Assembly (NCBI GenBank): GCA_021812385.1
Contig: JAKANO010000007.1
Location: forward strand, 132,240 to 196,239
Source: Pseudomonadota bacterium
Lineage (GTDB): Bacteria; Pseudomonadota; Gammaproteobacteria; Burkholderiales; Thiobacteraceae
Direction: 5' to 3'
DNA: 64,000 nucleotides
Part shown: piece after piece, positions 16,458-25,258 of the stretch
Numbering within the stretch: position 1 is the first letter of the stretch
Layout: each line of letters opens with the position of its first letter
Notes under the pieces: model-generated
The model's database searches: none
Seen by the model: only the letters and a program-made list of their open reading frames with translations
What the model was told of the DNA's origin: nothing
Translations under genes and position numbers: made by a program

Positions 16458-17441
16458 ATGAATTACGCCGCTTATTTAAAAGAAGTCGGTCGCGGTCCAC
16501 AAGGCAGTCGGCCATTGAGCCAAGAGGATGCGCAGCAATTGATGGGCGCGATGCTCGATGGCGGCGTGCCGGATTTGGAGTTTGGCGCTTTGCTCATTGC
16601 CTTGCGCATGAAGGGCGAGTCCTTGGACGAGCTGCTCGGCTTTTACCAAGCGGTCGATGCGCGTTTATACAAACTTGCGTTGCCGCCCAGCGGACCGCGC
16701 CCGGTGGTGATTCCCACGTATAACGGCGCACGCCGCCACCCCAATCTCACGCCGCTGATTGCCTTGTGGCTGCGGCAATTCGGTGTGCCGGTATTGCTGC
16801 ATGGCGAGATGGAAGGGCATGGGCGGGTGGGCACGGTACACGTGCTGCGCGAATTAGGTATTTTTCCATGTACGACATTGGCCCAAGCCGAACAACGCTT
16901 GGCGGATGAACGACTGGCTTTCGTGCCGACCAGCGTGTTTTCTCCTGGCTTGGCCGCGCAACTCAGTGCGCGCAATCGGCTCGGCGTGCGCAACAGCGCT
17001 CACACCTTGGTGAAATTAATCGATCCGTTTAATGGTTTGGGGCTGCGCTTGGTGAGCGTGAGCCATCCGGAATATCACAGCGTAGTGTCGGCATTTTTCG
17101 TGGCCACCGGTTTTGACGCGCTGCTGATGCGCGGCACCGAAGGCGAGCCTTATGCCAATCCCAAGCGCCGCCCGGAGCTTTTATATTTTGAAGGCGGCGA
17201 GCCGCGCGTGTTGTTCGAAGCCGAATCCGGCCCGATCAAAAATCTGCCGGCGCTGCCCGATACCTGCGATGCCGCAAGCACCGCGCAATGGATCAAGCGC
17301 GTGTTGGCGCGTGAAGTTTCCGCGCCGCTGCCGCTGGTGAATCAATTGGCCTGCTGCTTATACGCATCCGGCTATTCGCAAGATTTTAATCAGGCCAAGG
17401 CCATTGCTGCTGTAGAAACCGGCAGCCTGGCGGCGGCTTAA
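16458..17441 (+). CDS. ybiB: YbiB (TrpD-like DNA-binding protein)
   Basis: 327 residues from ATG 16458, preceded by AAGGGA. It belongs to the TrpD2/YbiB branch of anthranilate phosphoribosyltransferase-like proteins: LSQEDAQQLMGAMLDGGVPD, ALLIALRMKGESLDELLGFY, VVIPTYNGARRHPNLTPLIA, GRVGTVHVLRELGI and NRLGVRNSAHTLVKLIDPFN. YbiB proteins bind nucleic acid non-specifically and lack the usual TrpD activity. It is the first gene after a sigma-54/NtrC-like promoter and is separated from nirB by a hairpin repeat, so it is probably co-transcribed with nitrate assimilation; its role there is unknown. Confidence 0.85.
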   Translation: MNYAAYLKEVGRGPQGSRPLSQEDAQQLMGAMLDGGVPDLEFGALLIALRMKGESLDELLGFYQAVDARLYKLALPPSGPRPVVIPTYNGARRHPNLTPLIALWLRQFGVPVLLHGEMEGHGRVGTVHVLRELGIFPCTTLAQAEQRLADERLAFVPTSVFSPGLAAQLSARNRLGVRNSAHTLVKLIDPFNGLGLRLVSVSHPEYHSVVSAFFVATGFDALLMRGTEGEPYANPKRRPELLYFEGGEPRVLFEAESGPIKNLPALPDTCDAASTAQWIKRVLAREVSAPLPLVNQLACCLYASGYSQDFNQAKAIAAVETGSLAAA

Positions 17442-17446
17442 TTTTT

Positions 17447-17577
17447 TCACCACAGAGACACAGAGGCACAAAGGAAATGCAAACCCTGCTTTTTTATAAA
17501 CGACCGTTAGGTAAACCGGAAACAAGCAAACGAGTTTTACCTTTGATTTTCTCTGTGCCTCTGTGTCTCTGTGGTGA
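17447..17577. repeat. Long inverted repeat of CACAGAGAC-type units
   Basis: The left arm 17447-17470 (TCACCACAGAGACACAGAGG...) and the right arm 17554-17577 are perfect reverse complements over 24 bases, separated by 83 bases. The arms consist of imperfect 9-base units (CACAGAGAC, ACAGAGGCA). It lies between ybiB and nirB. Related elements are at 20048, 20506, 22868 and 30224. Confidence 0.9.
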
Positions 17578-17595
17578 GCTTTCTGGAGAGGACTT

Positions 17596-20037
17596 ATGAA
17601 GCGCATGAAATTAGTGATGGTGGGCAACGGCATGGCCGGGGTGCGCACCTTGGAGGAATTACTCAAGATCGCGCCCGATCTATATGAGATCACCGTGTTC
17701 GGCGCCGAGCCCTATGCCAACTACAACCGCATCTTGTTGTCGCCGGTGCTGGCGGGCGAGCAGACGATTAAAGACATCATGTTGAACGATGTCGATTGGT
17801 ACGCGCAAAACGGCATCACCCTGCACCTGAATAAAAAAATCACGCGCATCGACCGCAAGAACCGCACGGTGCACGCGGAAGACGGCACCAGCGCTGCGTA
17901 CGATCGCCTGATTTTGGCGACCGGTTCGAATCCTTTTATGTTGCCGGTGCCGGGCAATGATCTGCAAGGCGTGATCAGCTTCCGCGACATCCACGACGTG
18001 GATGCCATGATCGAAGCCTCGGCGAAATTCAAGCACGCCGTGGTCATCGGCGGCGGCCTGCTCGGCTTGGAAGCCGCGAACGGCCTCAAGCTGCGCGGCA
18101 TGGACGTGACGGTGGTGCATCTGCCGCAATCCCTGATGGAGCGCCAGCTCGACCCGACCGGCTCGCAAATGCTGCAAAAAAGCCTGGAAGATAAAGGGCT
18201 GAAATTTTTGATGGGCAAGCAAACCGAGCAGCTCATCGGCAAGGAAGGCCGCGTCGCTGCGGTGCGCTTCAAGGATGGCAGCGAAGTCCCGGCGGATCTG
18301 GTGGTGATGGCGGTCGGCATTCGCCCCAACACCACGCTCGCCGAGTCCGCCGGCATCCATTGCAACCGCGGCATCGTCGTCAACGACACCATGCAAACCT
18401 ATGACCCGCGTGTGTATGCGATCGGCGAGTGCGTGTCGCATCGCGGCATTGCTTACGGCCTGGTGGCGCCCTTGTTCGAGATGGCCAAGGTGTGCGCCAA
18501 CCATCTCGCCGAATACGGCATCGGCCGCTACACCGGCTCGGTGACCTCGACCAAGCTCAAGGTCACCGGCATCGAATTATTTTCCGCCGGCGATTACTTG
18601 GGCGGCGAGGGCACGGATAATCTGCTGCTGTCCGATCCCAAAAGTGGTTTGTACAAGAAGCTGGTGTTGAAGGACAACAAGCTGGTGGGCGCCGTGCTGT
18701 ACGGCGAAAGCGCCGACGGCAACTGGTATTTCAAACTGATGCGCGAAGGCACCGATGTCTCCGCGCTGCGCAACCGCCTGCTGTTCGGCGAAACCCATCT
18801 GGGCGACGCCGGTCACGGCGGTCAGAGCAAAGCGGCGGCGATGCAGGACAGCGACCAAGTGTGCGACTGCAACGGCGTGTGCAAAGGCGCCATCGTCAAG
18901 GCCATCGTCACCAAGGGTTTGTTCACGCTGGACGATGTGAAGGCGCACACCAAGGCCGCCGCTTCCTGCGGCTCATGCACCGGCTTGGTGGAACAGATTC
19001 TGTCGCACACCCTCGGCGGCGAGTACTCCGCGCCCGAGGCCAAGCCGCTGTGCAAGTGCACCGACTACACCCACGACCAAGTGCGCGCCGCGATTCGCGA
19101 GCAGAAGCTGACCTCGATTCCGCAAGTGATGAGCCAGCTCGAATGGAAGCGCGCCGATGGCTGCCCGTCCTGCCGCCCCGCGCTCAACTACTATTTGATT
19201 TCGACCTGGCCGCGCGAGGCGAAAGACGATTACCAATCGCGCTTCATCAACGAGCGCGCGCACGGCAACATCCAGAAGGACGGCACTTATTCGGTGATCC
19301 CGCGCCTGTGGGGCGGCTCGGTCACAGTCGATCAGCTGCGCACCATCGCCGATGCGGCGGAGAAATTCAAGGTGCCGGAAGTCAAGCTCACCGGCGGCCA
19401 GCGCATCGACATGCTTGGCGTGAAAAAAGAAGACCTGCCGGAAATGTGGGGCTTTCTCGCCGAGCGCGGCCTGGTCTCGGGTCATGCCTACGGCAAGGCG
19501 CTGCGCACGGTGAAGACTTGCGTCGGTTCCGACTGGTGCCGCTTCGGCGTGCAGGACTCGACGCAGATGGGCATCGACCTGGAAGAAATGACCTGGGGCT
19601 CGTGGACGCCGCACAAGTTCAAGATGGCCGTGTCCGGCTGTCCGCGCAACTGCGCCGAAGCCACCATCAAGGACTTCGGCGTGGTCGGCATCGACTCCGG
19701 CTGGGAGCTGCACGTGGGCGGCAACGGCGGCGTGAAAGTGCGCGCCACCGATCTGCTGTGCCGCGTCGCCACGCGCGAGGAAGTGCTGGAATACGCCGCC
19801 GCCTTCATGCAGATCTACCGCGAGGAAGCGCGCTATCTGGAACGCACCGCACCGTGGGTCGAGCGCGTTGGCCTGGCCTACATCAAGGCCCGCGTGGTGG
19901 ACGACGCCGAAGGCCGCGCCGCCGCTTATCAACGTTTCCTCGAATCGCAGGAAATCTACAAGTTCGATCCCTGGGCTGAGCGCGCTAAGGGCGTGGACAA
20001 GCATGAATTCACGCCGCTGAAAGTGGTGGCGGGTTAA
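17596..20037 (+). CDS. nirB: Assimilatory nitrite reductase, large subunit
   Basis: 813 residues. An N-terminal FAD/NADH domain opens KLVMVGNGMAGVRTLEELLK, with a second Rossmann motif HAVVIGGGLLGLEAANGLKL and FAD-site VYAIGECVSHRG. A BFD-like [2Fe-2S] region has CDCNGVC (from residue 423) and CGSC. The sirohaem and [4Fe-4S] ligands are C642 and C648 (CVGSDWC) with C682 and C686 (SGCPRNC). The enzyme reduces nitrite to ammonium with NAD(P)H in the cytoplasm. The ATG at 17596 follows GGAGAGGAC. The small subunit nirD is 99 bases downstream, after a hairpin repeat. Confidence 0.97.
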   Translation: MKRMKLVMVGNGMAGVRTLEELLKIAPDLYEITVFGAEPYANYNRILLSPVLAGEQTIKDIMLNDVDWYAQNGITLHLNKKITRIDRKNRTVHAEDGTSAAYDRLILATGSNPFMLPVPGNDLQGVISFRDIHDVDAMIEASAKFKHAVVIGGGLLGLEAANGLKLRGMDVTVVHLPQSLMERQLDPTGSQMLQKSLEDKGLKFLMGKQTEQLIGKEGRVAAVRFKDGSEVPADLVVMAVGIRPNTTLAESAGIHCNRGIVVNDTMQTYDPRVYAIGECVSHRGIAYGLVAPLFEMAKVCANHLAEYGIGRYTGSVTSTKLKVTGIELFSAGDYLGGEGTDNLLLSDPKSGLYKKLVLKDNKLVGAVLYGESADGNWYFKLMREGTDVSALRNRLLFGETHLGDAGHGGQSKAAAMQDSDQVCDCNGVCKGAIVKAIVTKGLFTLDDVKAHTKAAASCGSCTGLVEQILSHTLGGEYSAPEAKPLCKCTDYTHDQVRAAIREQKLTSIPQVMSQLEWKRADGCPSCRPALNYYLISTWPREAKDDYQSRFINERAHGNIQKDGTYSVIPRLWGGSVTVDQLRTIADAAEKFKVPEVKLTGGQRIDMLGVKKEDLPEMWGFLAERGLVSGHAYGKALRTVKTCVGSDWCRFGVQDSTQMGIDLEEMTWGSWTPHKFKMAVSGCPRNCAEATIKDFGVVGIDSGWELHVGGNGGVKVRATDLLCRVATREEVLEYAAAFMQIYREEARYLERTAPWVERVGLAYIKARVVDDAEGRAAAYQRFLESQEIYKFDPWAERAKGVDKHEFTPLKVVAG

Positions 20038-20047
20038 AAATCTTGAA

Positions 20048-20119
20048 CCACGGAGTACGCGGAGTACACGGAGTTTTTGAAGTGAGGTTTTCCTCCGTGT
20101 CCTCTGTGTACTCCGTGGT
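20048..20119. repeat. Inverted repeat of CACGGAGTA-type units (nirB/nirD gap)
   Basis: The left arm 20048-20074 (ACCACGGAGTACGCGGAG...) and the right arm 20093-20119 (...GTACTCCGTGGT) pair over 27 bases with about three mismatches. The units are 9 bases (CACGGAGTA). It fills most of the 99-base nirB-nirD gap and can form a stable hairpin in the mRNA. Confidence 0.88.
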
Positions 20120-20136
20120 GAAAAAAGGAGCTTGAA

Positions 20137-20499
20137 ATGACCGCAGTAGTTGAAATAGTAACGCAAGAACAATGGATCGAAGTCGGCAGCGTGAGCGACA
20201 TCCCGAAAGACGGCGCGCGCGTTGTCAAAACCCCGCTCGGCGATATCGCCGTGTTCCGCAACATGCAGGACGAAATTTTCGCGCTGCGCGATCAATGTCC
20301 GCACAAGGGCGGCCCGCTGTCGCAAGGCATCATCTACGGCAAGACCGTGGCCTGCCCGCTGCACAACTGGAACATCGCGCTGGATACGGGCATGGCGGTC
20401 GCGCCGGACGAAGGTTGCGCGGCATCGTTCCCGGTGCGGGTGGAAGGCGAGACGGTGTTTCTGTCGCTGACGCCGAATGAAGGCTGTCCGGGTAAGTGA
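20137..20499 (+). CDS. nirD: Assimilatory nitrite reductase, small subunit (Rieske)
   Basis: 120 residues. It carries the Rieske [2Fe-2S] ligands in DQCPHKGGPLSQGIIYG and VACPLHNWNIALDTG (C-x-H...C-x2-H). The C-terminal region FPVRVEGETVFLSLTP completes the fold. It pairs with NirB in NADH-dependent nitrite reduction. The ATG at 20137 follows AAAAAAGGAGCTTGAA. It is flanked on both sides by CACGGAGTA inverted repeats, unusual for a gene pair that must be made in fixed ratio. Confidence 0.95.
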   Translation: MTAVVEIVTQEQWIEVGSVSDIPKDGARVVKTPLGDIAVFRNMQDEIFALRDQCPHKGGPLSQGIIYGKTVACPLHNWNIALDTGMAVAPDEGCAASFPVRVEGETVFLSLTPNEGCPGK

Positions 20500-20505
20500 A
20501 AATCT

Positions 20506-20635
20506 TCACCACGGAGTACACGGAGGACACGGAGTAAACCCCTTGACTGATCATTTTCCGGCAAGAGGGTACTGGGTCATGGATTGCACATATAGGTTTT
20601 GTTTTTCCTCCGTGTACTCCGCGTACTCCGTGGTG
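20506..20635. repeat. Inverted repeat of CACGGAGTA-type units (nirD/nas gap)
   Basis: The left arm 20506-20534 begins TCACCACGGAGTACACGGAG, and the right arm 20607-20635 ends TACTCCGTGGTGA. They pair over about 29 bases with a few mismatches around a 72-base loop. It sits between nirD and the nitrate reductase gene. Confidence 0.88.
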
Positions 20636-20669
20636 ATTGCTTTTAAGTTTTGAGTTCGGAGTAAATCGA

Positions 20670-22859
20670 ATGCTGTTCGGTCGCAATAAAAAAAATCCCA
20701 TCAAGCTCGTCGACAAGGGTGTCGTCGAGTGGCGCTATACCACCTGCGGATACTGCTCCACCGGCTGTTCCATCGAGGTCGGCCTGGACAACACCGGCAC
20801 GGCCGTCGCCTCGCGCGGCGTGGCCGATGCCGACGTGAATCGCGGCAAGCTGTGCATCAAGGGCATTCTGGAACACGAGCTGTTTCGCAAAACCGCCGGG
20901 CGCGGCGACAAACCGCTCATGCGCGATTATCGCCACGAGAATTTCCGCAAAGCCGCCTGGGACGAAGCGCTGGACAAGACCGCCGCCGAGATCCAGCGCA
21001 TTCAAGCAAGCTACGGCCGCGATGCATTCGCTGTGGTCTCCACCGGCCAGATCATGACCGAGGAGTTCTACACCCTGGGCAAGCTCACGCGCGGGCTCAT
21101 CGGCACCAACAACTACGACGGCAACACGACGCTATGCATGTCCTCGGCGGTATCCGGTTATAAGCGCTCGTTCGGCAGCGATGGCCCACCCGGCTGCTAT
21201 GAAGACTTCGATCATACCGAGTGCCTGATGGCCTTCGGTTCCAACTTGCCGGAGCAGCATCCGGTGATTTACTGGCGGCTGAAAGAGGCGCTGGAGAAGC
21301 GCAAGTTTCCGGTGATCGTGATCGATCCGCGCGTCACCATGTTCGCGCAAATGGCCGACCTGCACTTGGCGATCACGCCCGGCACGGATGTGGTGCTGCT
21401 CAACGCCATGGCGCATGTGATCCTGAAAGAGGGCCTGCAAGATCAAGCCTACATCGATGCGCATTGCGCCGACTTTCTAGCCTTCAAGGCTGAGGTCGAA
21501 CGCTGGGACCCGCTCACCGCATCGCGGCAATGCGGCATCGACGAGGACACCATCCGCAACGTGGCGCGGCTGTATGCGAAAGCGCCCAAGGCGATGAGCA
21601 TCTGGACCATGGGCATCAACCAAAGCACGCACGGTTCCGACGGTGTGGTGGCGATCAACAATCTCAACCTCATCACCGGCAATATTGGAAAACCGGGTTC
21701 CACCTCGCTCTCCATCACCGGCCAGTGCAACGCCATGGGCACGCGCGAGTGGTCGTCGTGCTCCGGCCTGCCCGGTTATCGTGCCTTGGAAAAGGAAAAA
21801 GACCGCGACCTGATTTCCAAATTCTGGAACGTCGACCCGGAATTTTTCCCCAAGCAACGCGGCATGTTTCAGACCGACATCCTCCCGGCCATCGAGACCG
21901 GGCAGATCAAGGGCTTGTGGCTGATCGCCACCAATCCCATGACCTCCATGCCCAACACGGCGCGCATCCGCAAGACGCTGGAGAAGCTGGAATTCCTGGT
22001 GGTGCAGGATGCCTACAGCGATGTCGAGACCAATCAATACAGCCACGTGTATTTGCCGGCGGCGGTCTGGGCCGAGAAGGAAGGCTGCTTCACCAACACC
22101 GAGCGGCGCGTGAACCTGATTCGCAACGTGATGCCGCCCAACGGCGAGTCGAAACCCGATCTGTGGATCTTCAATCAACTGGCCAAGCGCCTCGCGAATG
22201 GCCAAGGTCCTAGCTTCCCCGAAACCGCCGAAGCGGTGTTCGAGGAAATGAAAGTGCTATCCAAGGGCGAGGATCGCATGCTGGATATTTCCGGCATGAG
22301 CTACGCCAAGATCGAAGCGCAGCGCGGCCTGCAATGGCCGTGCCGCGAGGGCGAGGAGAGCGGCGCGCAGCGCCTGTACGCGGACGGCAAATTCCAGTAC
22401 CCGGACGGCCGCGCGAAGCTGATCCCGCTGGCCTTCGTCGACAACAACGAGCGCCCGGACGACGAATATCCGTTCTGGCTTAATTCCGGCCGGGTGGTGG
22501 AGCACTTCCACACCCGCACCCGCACCGGCAAAGTCGGCAACGCCAACAAGTTCAGCCCGACGCCGTATATGGAAATGAACCCGGATGCGGCAGCGGAATT
22601 GGGCGTCACCCACGGCGGCTATGCGCGGCTTACCTCGAAGCGCGGCGAAGCGCTGGTGATGGTGCAGCTCACGCAGCGCGTGGCGCGGAATATGGTGTTT
22701 ATACCGTTCCATTTTCACGACTGCGTGAACCGCTTGACACTGGGCTTGCTCGATCCGCACTCGCGCCAACCGGCGTTCAAGCAATGCGCGGTGCGCATCG
22801 AAGCGGCGGCGGATCAGGCGGCTGCCGCGGCGGCGAATGTGGCGGCCAGGAGTTTTTAA
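20670..22859 (+). CDS. nasA: Molybdopterin nitrate reductase, catalytic subunit (assimilatory type)
   Basis: 729 residues from ATG 20670, with GGAG just upstream. The N-terminal [4Fe-4S] ligands are C26, C29, C33 (CGYCSTGC) and C62 (GKLCIKG). Molybdopterin oxidoreductase motifs follow: NLPEQHPVIYWRLKEALEKR, WTMGINQSTHGSDGVVAINN, LITGNIGKPGSTSLSITGQC, and the C-terminal dinucleotide-binding domain FWLNSGRVVEHFHTRTRTGK. There is no Tat signal, so it acts in the cytoplasm, reducing nitrate to nitrite for NirBD. The downstream fused iron-sulfur/membrane-anchor gene suggests that it takes electrons from quinol rather than only from NADH or ferredoxin. Other CISM family enzymes cannot be excluded from motifs alone, but the context is decisive. 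Confidence 0.9.
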   Translation: MLFGRNKKNPIKLVDKGVVEWRYTTCGYCSTGCSIEVGLDNTGTAVASRGVADADVNRGKLCIKGILEHELFRKTAGRGDKPLMRDYRHENFRKAAWDEALDKTAAEIQRIQASYGRDAFAVVSTGQIMTEEFYTLGKLTRGLIGTNNYDGNTTLCMSSAVSGYKRSFGSDGPPGCYEDFDHTECLMAFGSNLPEQHPVIYWRLKEALEKRKFPVIVIDPRVTMFAQMADLHLAITPGTDVVLLNAMAHVILKEGLQDQAYIDAHCADFLAFKAEVERWDPLTASRQCGIDEDTIRNVARLYAKAPKAMSIWTMGINQSTHGSDGVVAINNLNLITGNIGKPGSTSLSITGQCNAMGTREWSSCSGLPGYRALEKEKDRDLISKFWNVDPEFFPKQRGMFQTDILPAIETGQIKGLWLIATNPMTSMPNTARIRKTLEKLEFLVVQDAYSDVETNQYSHVYLPAAVWAEKEGCFTNTERRVNLIRNVMPPNGESKPDLWIFNQLAKRLANGQGPSFPETAEAVFEEMKVLSKGEDRMLDISGMSYAKIEAQRGLQWPCREGEESGAQRLYADGKFQYPDGRAKLIPLAFVDNNERPDDEYPFWLNSGRVVEHFHTRTRTGKVGNANKFSPTPYMEMNPDAAAELGVTHGGYARLTSKRGEALVMVQLTQRVARNMVFIPFHFHDCVNRLTLGLLDPHSRQPAFKQCAVRIEAAADQAAAAAANVAARSF

Positions 22860-22867
22860 AAACATGA

Positions 22868-22939
22868 ACCACGGAGTACACAGAGTACACGGAGGAAAAC
22901 CAATTCAAGAAACTCCGTGTCCTCTGTGTACTCCGTGGT
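22868..22939. repeat. Inverted repeat of CACGGAGTA-type units (nas/DmsBC-fusion gap)
   Basis: The left arm 22868-22894 (ACCACGGAGTACACAGAG...) and the right arm 22913-22939 (...TGTACTCCGTGGT) pair over 27 bases with one or two mismatches and an 18-base loop. It is the fourth such hairpin in this operon. Confidence 0.9.
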
Positions 22940-22964
22940 GAAAGATTTTTATAAAGGTATTTCT

Positions 22965-24785
22965 ATGTTTGAACCACGCCCAAAAGAACCAAACTACGCT
23001 TTCGTGCCCCAGGTCGCGCACCCGGAGTCGAATCAATGGGGCCAGTCCATCGAGACCGTGCCGCAGGGCGATGCGCTGCGCGGCCGGAGCCTCAACATCA
23101 ACGGCGATGCCGGCGTGTATGAGAACCCCAATCGCTACAAGCAGCACGGTTTTTATTTCAACGCCGACAACTGCATCGGCTGCCATGCCTGCGAAGCGGC
23201 GTGCGCCGAGAAGAACGAGACGCCGGCGCATCTGGCGTTCCGTTCCGTGGGTTATCTGGAAGGTGGAGCGTATCCGTCCTACACCCGCATGAATATTTCC
23301 ATGGCGTGCAACCACTGCGACGACCCGGTATGCCTCAAAGGTTGCCCGACGCGCGCCTACACCAAGTTCGCCGAATACGGCGCGGTGCTGCAAGACCCGG
23401 ACATCTGCTTCGGCTGCGGCTACTGCACTTGGGTCTGTCCCTACAATGCGCCGCAGCTGGATACGCAGGCGGGCCATGTGTCGAAATGCAATATGTGCGT
23501 GGATCGCCTGGAAGTCGGCTTGAAGCCGGCCTGCGCCGCCGCTTGCTTAGGCAACGCGCTGGACTTCGGCGTGATCGAAACCACGCCTGCGAATCGCATC
23601 CAGGCGCAAATCGCGATTCCGGGTTTCCCCGATCCGAACATCACCCATCCGAATATTCGCTTCCAGCAAACCAAGAGCCTGCCGCGTGAGCTCAGCCGCA
23701 CCGACAGCAACCCGGTGCAATACGTGCGCGAAGCAGACGGTCAATACAAGGCGCAGACTGCCGAGAAGTATTCCGGAAGCGGTTGGGGCTTGAAGAAACT
23801 TTCCACGCGCGAGAATCCGCTGGTGGTGTTCACCCTGATTTCGCAGGCCGTGGTAGGCGCATTTTTGATTTTGTTTTTTGGTTCGCTATTCGGCCTCGAT
23901 GCGCTCGACGCCACAGCGCATCCCATCGCGCGCCCCGCTTTCCTATTCGGCATGATCGGCCTGCAAACCTTGGCACTGGTGTTGTCGACCTTGCACCTCG
24001 GTCGACCGCATCGTTTTTATCGCGCCTTCAACAATCTGCGCTACTCGCCGGTATCGCGCGAAGTGGCGGGCATCGCGGTGTTCTACAACCTGCTGGGCGC
24101 CTACACCGTGCTGACGGCGTTCCCGCAATTGGGTCAATGGCTGCCGGCAAGTTTGTTGTCAACGCTGACTGCATTGGCTGGTTACGGCGCCGCGCTGTCC
24201 GGCATCGCCGCGCTGTATTTCATGCATCGCATCTATCGCATTCCGGCGCGGCCGTTTTGGAACCATTGGCAGGTACTCAGCAGTTTTTATGGTTCGATGC
24301 TGGCGCTCGGCCCGCTGGCGGTGGGTTTGGTGTTCGCGCCCTTGGCAGCGGATAGCAGCGCGCTGCTCGGCACCTTGGCTTGGGTGGTCGTGGCTGGCAT
24401 TGCGCTGGAAGCAATCGGCTTATACGCCCACGCACGCGACATGCGGCGCCAGGGCGGCGAGGGCGCTGCGGCGCAATACTTACAGACCACGCAATTCGCT
24501 TACAGCTACGCCGCGCGCAATGCAGCCTTGGGCTTGGCGCTGACTGGCGCGATGGCGTTCGCGCTGTTCGTGCCGCAAGGCGCAGCCGGAATGGCGGCTT
24601 GGCTCATCATTGCCGCACTGGCCACGGCTGCTGCCGTGGTGGGCCGCATGCTGTTCTATGCCTTGGTGATTCCCACCACCATGCCGGGCGCTTTCTTCTG
24701 GCGCAACCCGGCGTTCCAGGAACATGCGCGCGAGACGGGGCTGGCGAAGATGCCGCAAGTGGGCGTGTCGATGGACTGCCATTAA
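22965..24785 (+). CDS. DmsB-DmsC-type fusion: iron-sulfur subunit with membrane anchor
   Basis: 606 residues from ATG 22965 (AAAGG upstream). The first ~230 residues hold a DmsB-like ferredoxin domain with four cysteine clusters: CIGCHACEAACAEKNE, CNHCDDPVCLKGCPTRAY, CFGCGYCTWVCPYNAP and CNMCVDRLEVGLKPACAAAC. From about residue 285 eight membrane helices follow, of DmsC/anchor type (LVVFTLISQAVVGAFLILFF; LALVLSTLHLGRPHRFYRAF; SREVAGIAVFYNLLGAYTVL). In DmsABC these are separate proteins. No Tat signal is present, so the iron-sulfur part faces the cytoplasm and would pass electrons from quinol to the adjacent nitrate reductase. This architecture makes the enzyme a probable membrane-bound, quinol-driven assimilatory nitrate reductase. 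Confidence 0.85.
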   Translation: MFEPRPKEPNYAFVPQVAHPESNQWGQSIETVPQGDALRGRSLNINGDAGVYENPNRYKQHGFYFNADNCIGCHACEAACAEKNETPAHLAFRSVGYLEGGAYPSYTRMNISMACNHCDDPVCLKGCPTRAYTKFAEYGAVLQDPDICFGCGYCTWVCPYNAPQLDTQAGHVSKCNMCVDRLEVGLKPACAAACLGNALDFGVIETTPANRIQAQIAIPGFPDPNITHPNIRFQQTKSLPRELSRTDSNPVQYVREADGQYKAQTAEKYSGSGWGLKKLSTRENPLVVFTLISQAVVGAFLILFFGSLFGLDALDATAHPIARPAFLFGMIGLQTLALVLSTLHLGRPHRFYRAFNNLRYSPVSREVAGIAVFYNLLGAYTVLTAFPQLGQWLPASLLSTLTALAGYGAALSGIAALYFMHRIYRIPARPFWNHWQVLSSFYGSMLALGPLAVGLVFAPLAADSSALLGTLAWVVVAGIALEAIGLYAHARDMRRQGGEGAAAQYLQTTQFAYSYAARNAALGLALTGAMAFALFVPQGAAGMAAWLIIAALATAAAVVGRMLFYALVIPTTMPGAFFWRNPAFQEHARETGLAKMPQVGVSMDCH

Positions 24786-24833
24786 TTTACGCCGTGGTTC
24801 GCTGTTTTTGCGCGGCCCATCCGACTTGAAGCT

Positions 24834-25160
24834 ATGGATGAATTCACCCAAGCCGTATTCGACGCCGCTTACAGCGCCCGCCCGCAGCGCAATCTACGCC
24901 TGCTGTTCGGCGCGCTGCTGATCCTGAAGCATGCGCTGCGCGGCTTCGCTTTCAGTTGGCCGCTGTATCTGCTTTCCGCCGCCGGTCTTGCGCTACCGGG
25001 AAAATTTGCCTGGGTATTTCTGTTGCTGCTGATCCCCGCCGTGGCGCTATCGGGGTACATCCTCGCCAAGGGGCTGCGCGAAGACTATCGCGCCGTGGTG
25101 CGCGGCCGATTGCTCAAGTTTGGCGATGTTAAAAGCGGATTGCTTGGGGCAGGTCGGTAG
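24834..25160 (+). CDS. Small membrane protein at the end of the nitrate operon
   Basis: 108 residues with two hydrophobic helices (FSWPLYLLSAAGLALPGKFA and WVFLLLLIPAVALSGYILAK), flanked by charged ends (LREDYRAVVRGRLLKFGD). I do not recognise a family. It is 48 bases after the DmsBC-type fusion and read in the same direction, so it probably belongs to the operon and might help to assemble or anchor the nitrate reductase; that is inference from position only. Confidence 0.6.
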   Translation: MDEFTQAVFDAAYSARPQRNLRLLFGALLILKHALRGFAFSWPLYLLSAAGLALPGKFAWVFLLLLIPAVALSGYILAKGLREDYRAVVRGRLLKFGDVKSGLLGAGR

Positions 25161-25221
25161 GACGGTTTTTGTTGCGCATGATTTGATGCTGGTAGCTGAA
25201 GAGATCGCGCTATCTATTTGC

Positions 25222-25255
25222 TTGCTTTAATTATATCCGTACGGATATAATTAAA
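25222..25255 (+). promoter_or_regulatory. Perfect 30-base palindromic operator and promoter of the toxin-antitoxin pair
   Basis: Positions 25226-25255 are a perfect palindrome centred between 25240 and 25241 (half-site TTTAATTATATCCGT). It contains TATAAT (25246-25251) as a -10 box; TTGCTT (25222-25227) is a possible -35 with 18-base spacing. The toxin ATG is at 25259, so transcription would start within a base or two of it, giving a leaderless mRNA. The HTH antitoxin is the likely autorepressor. Confidence 0.7.
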
Positions 25256-25258
25256 GTC

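Noticed and set aside
18861..19979. 372-residue open frame inside nirB and a 463-residue frame on the opposite strand
   Set aside because: Shadows caused by high G+C codon bias; nirB motifs are in the other frame.
17447..22939. CRISPR-like array reading of the CACGGAGTA repeats
   Set aside because: Units are 9 bases, directly adjacent and arranged in facing arms, with no spacers and no cas genes.
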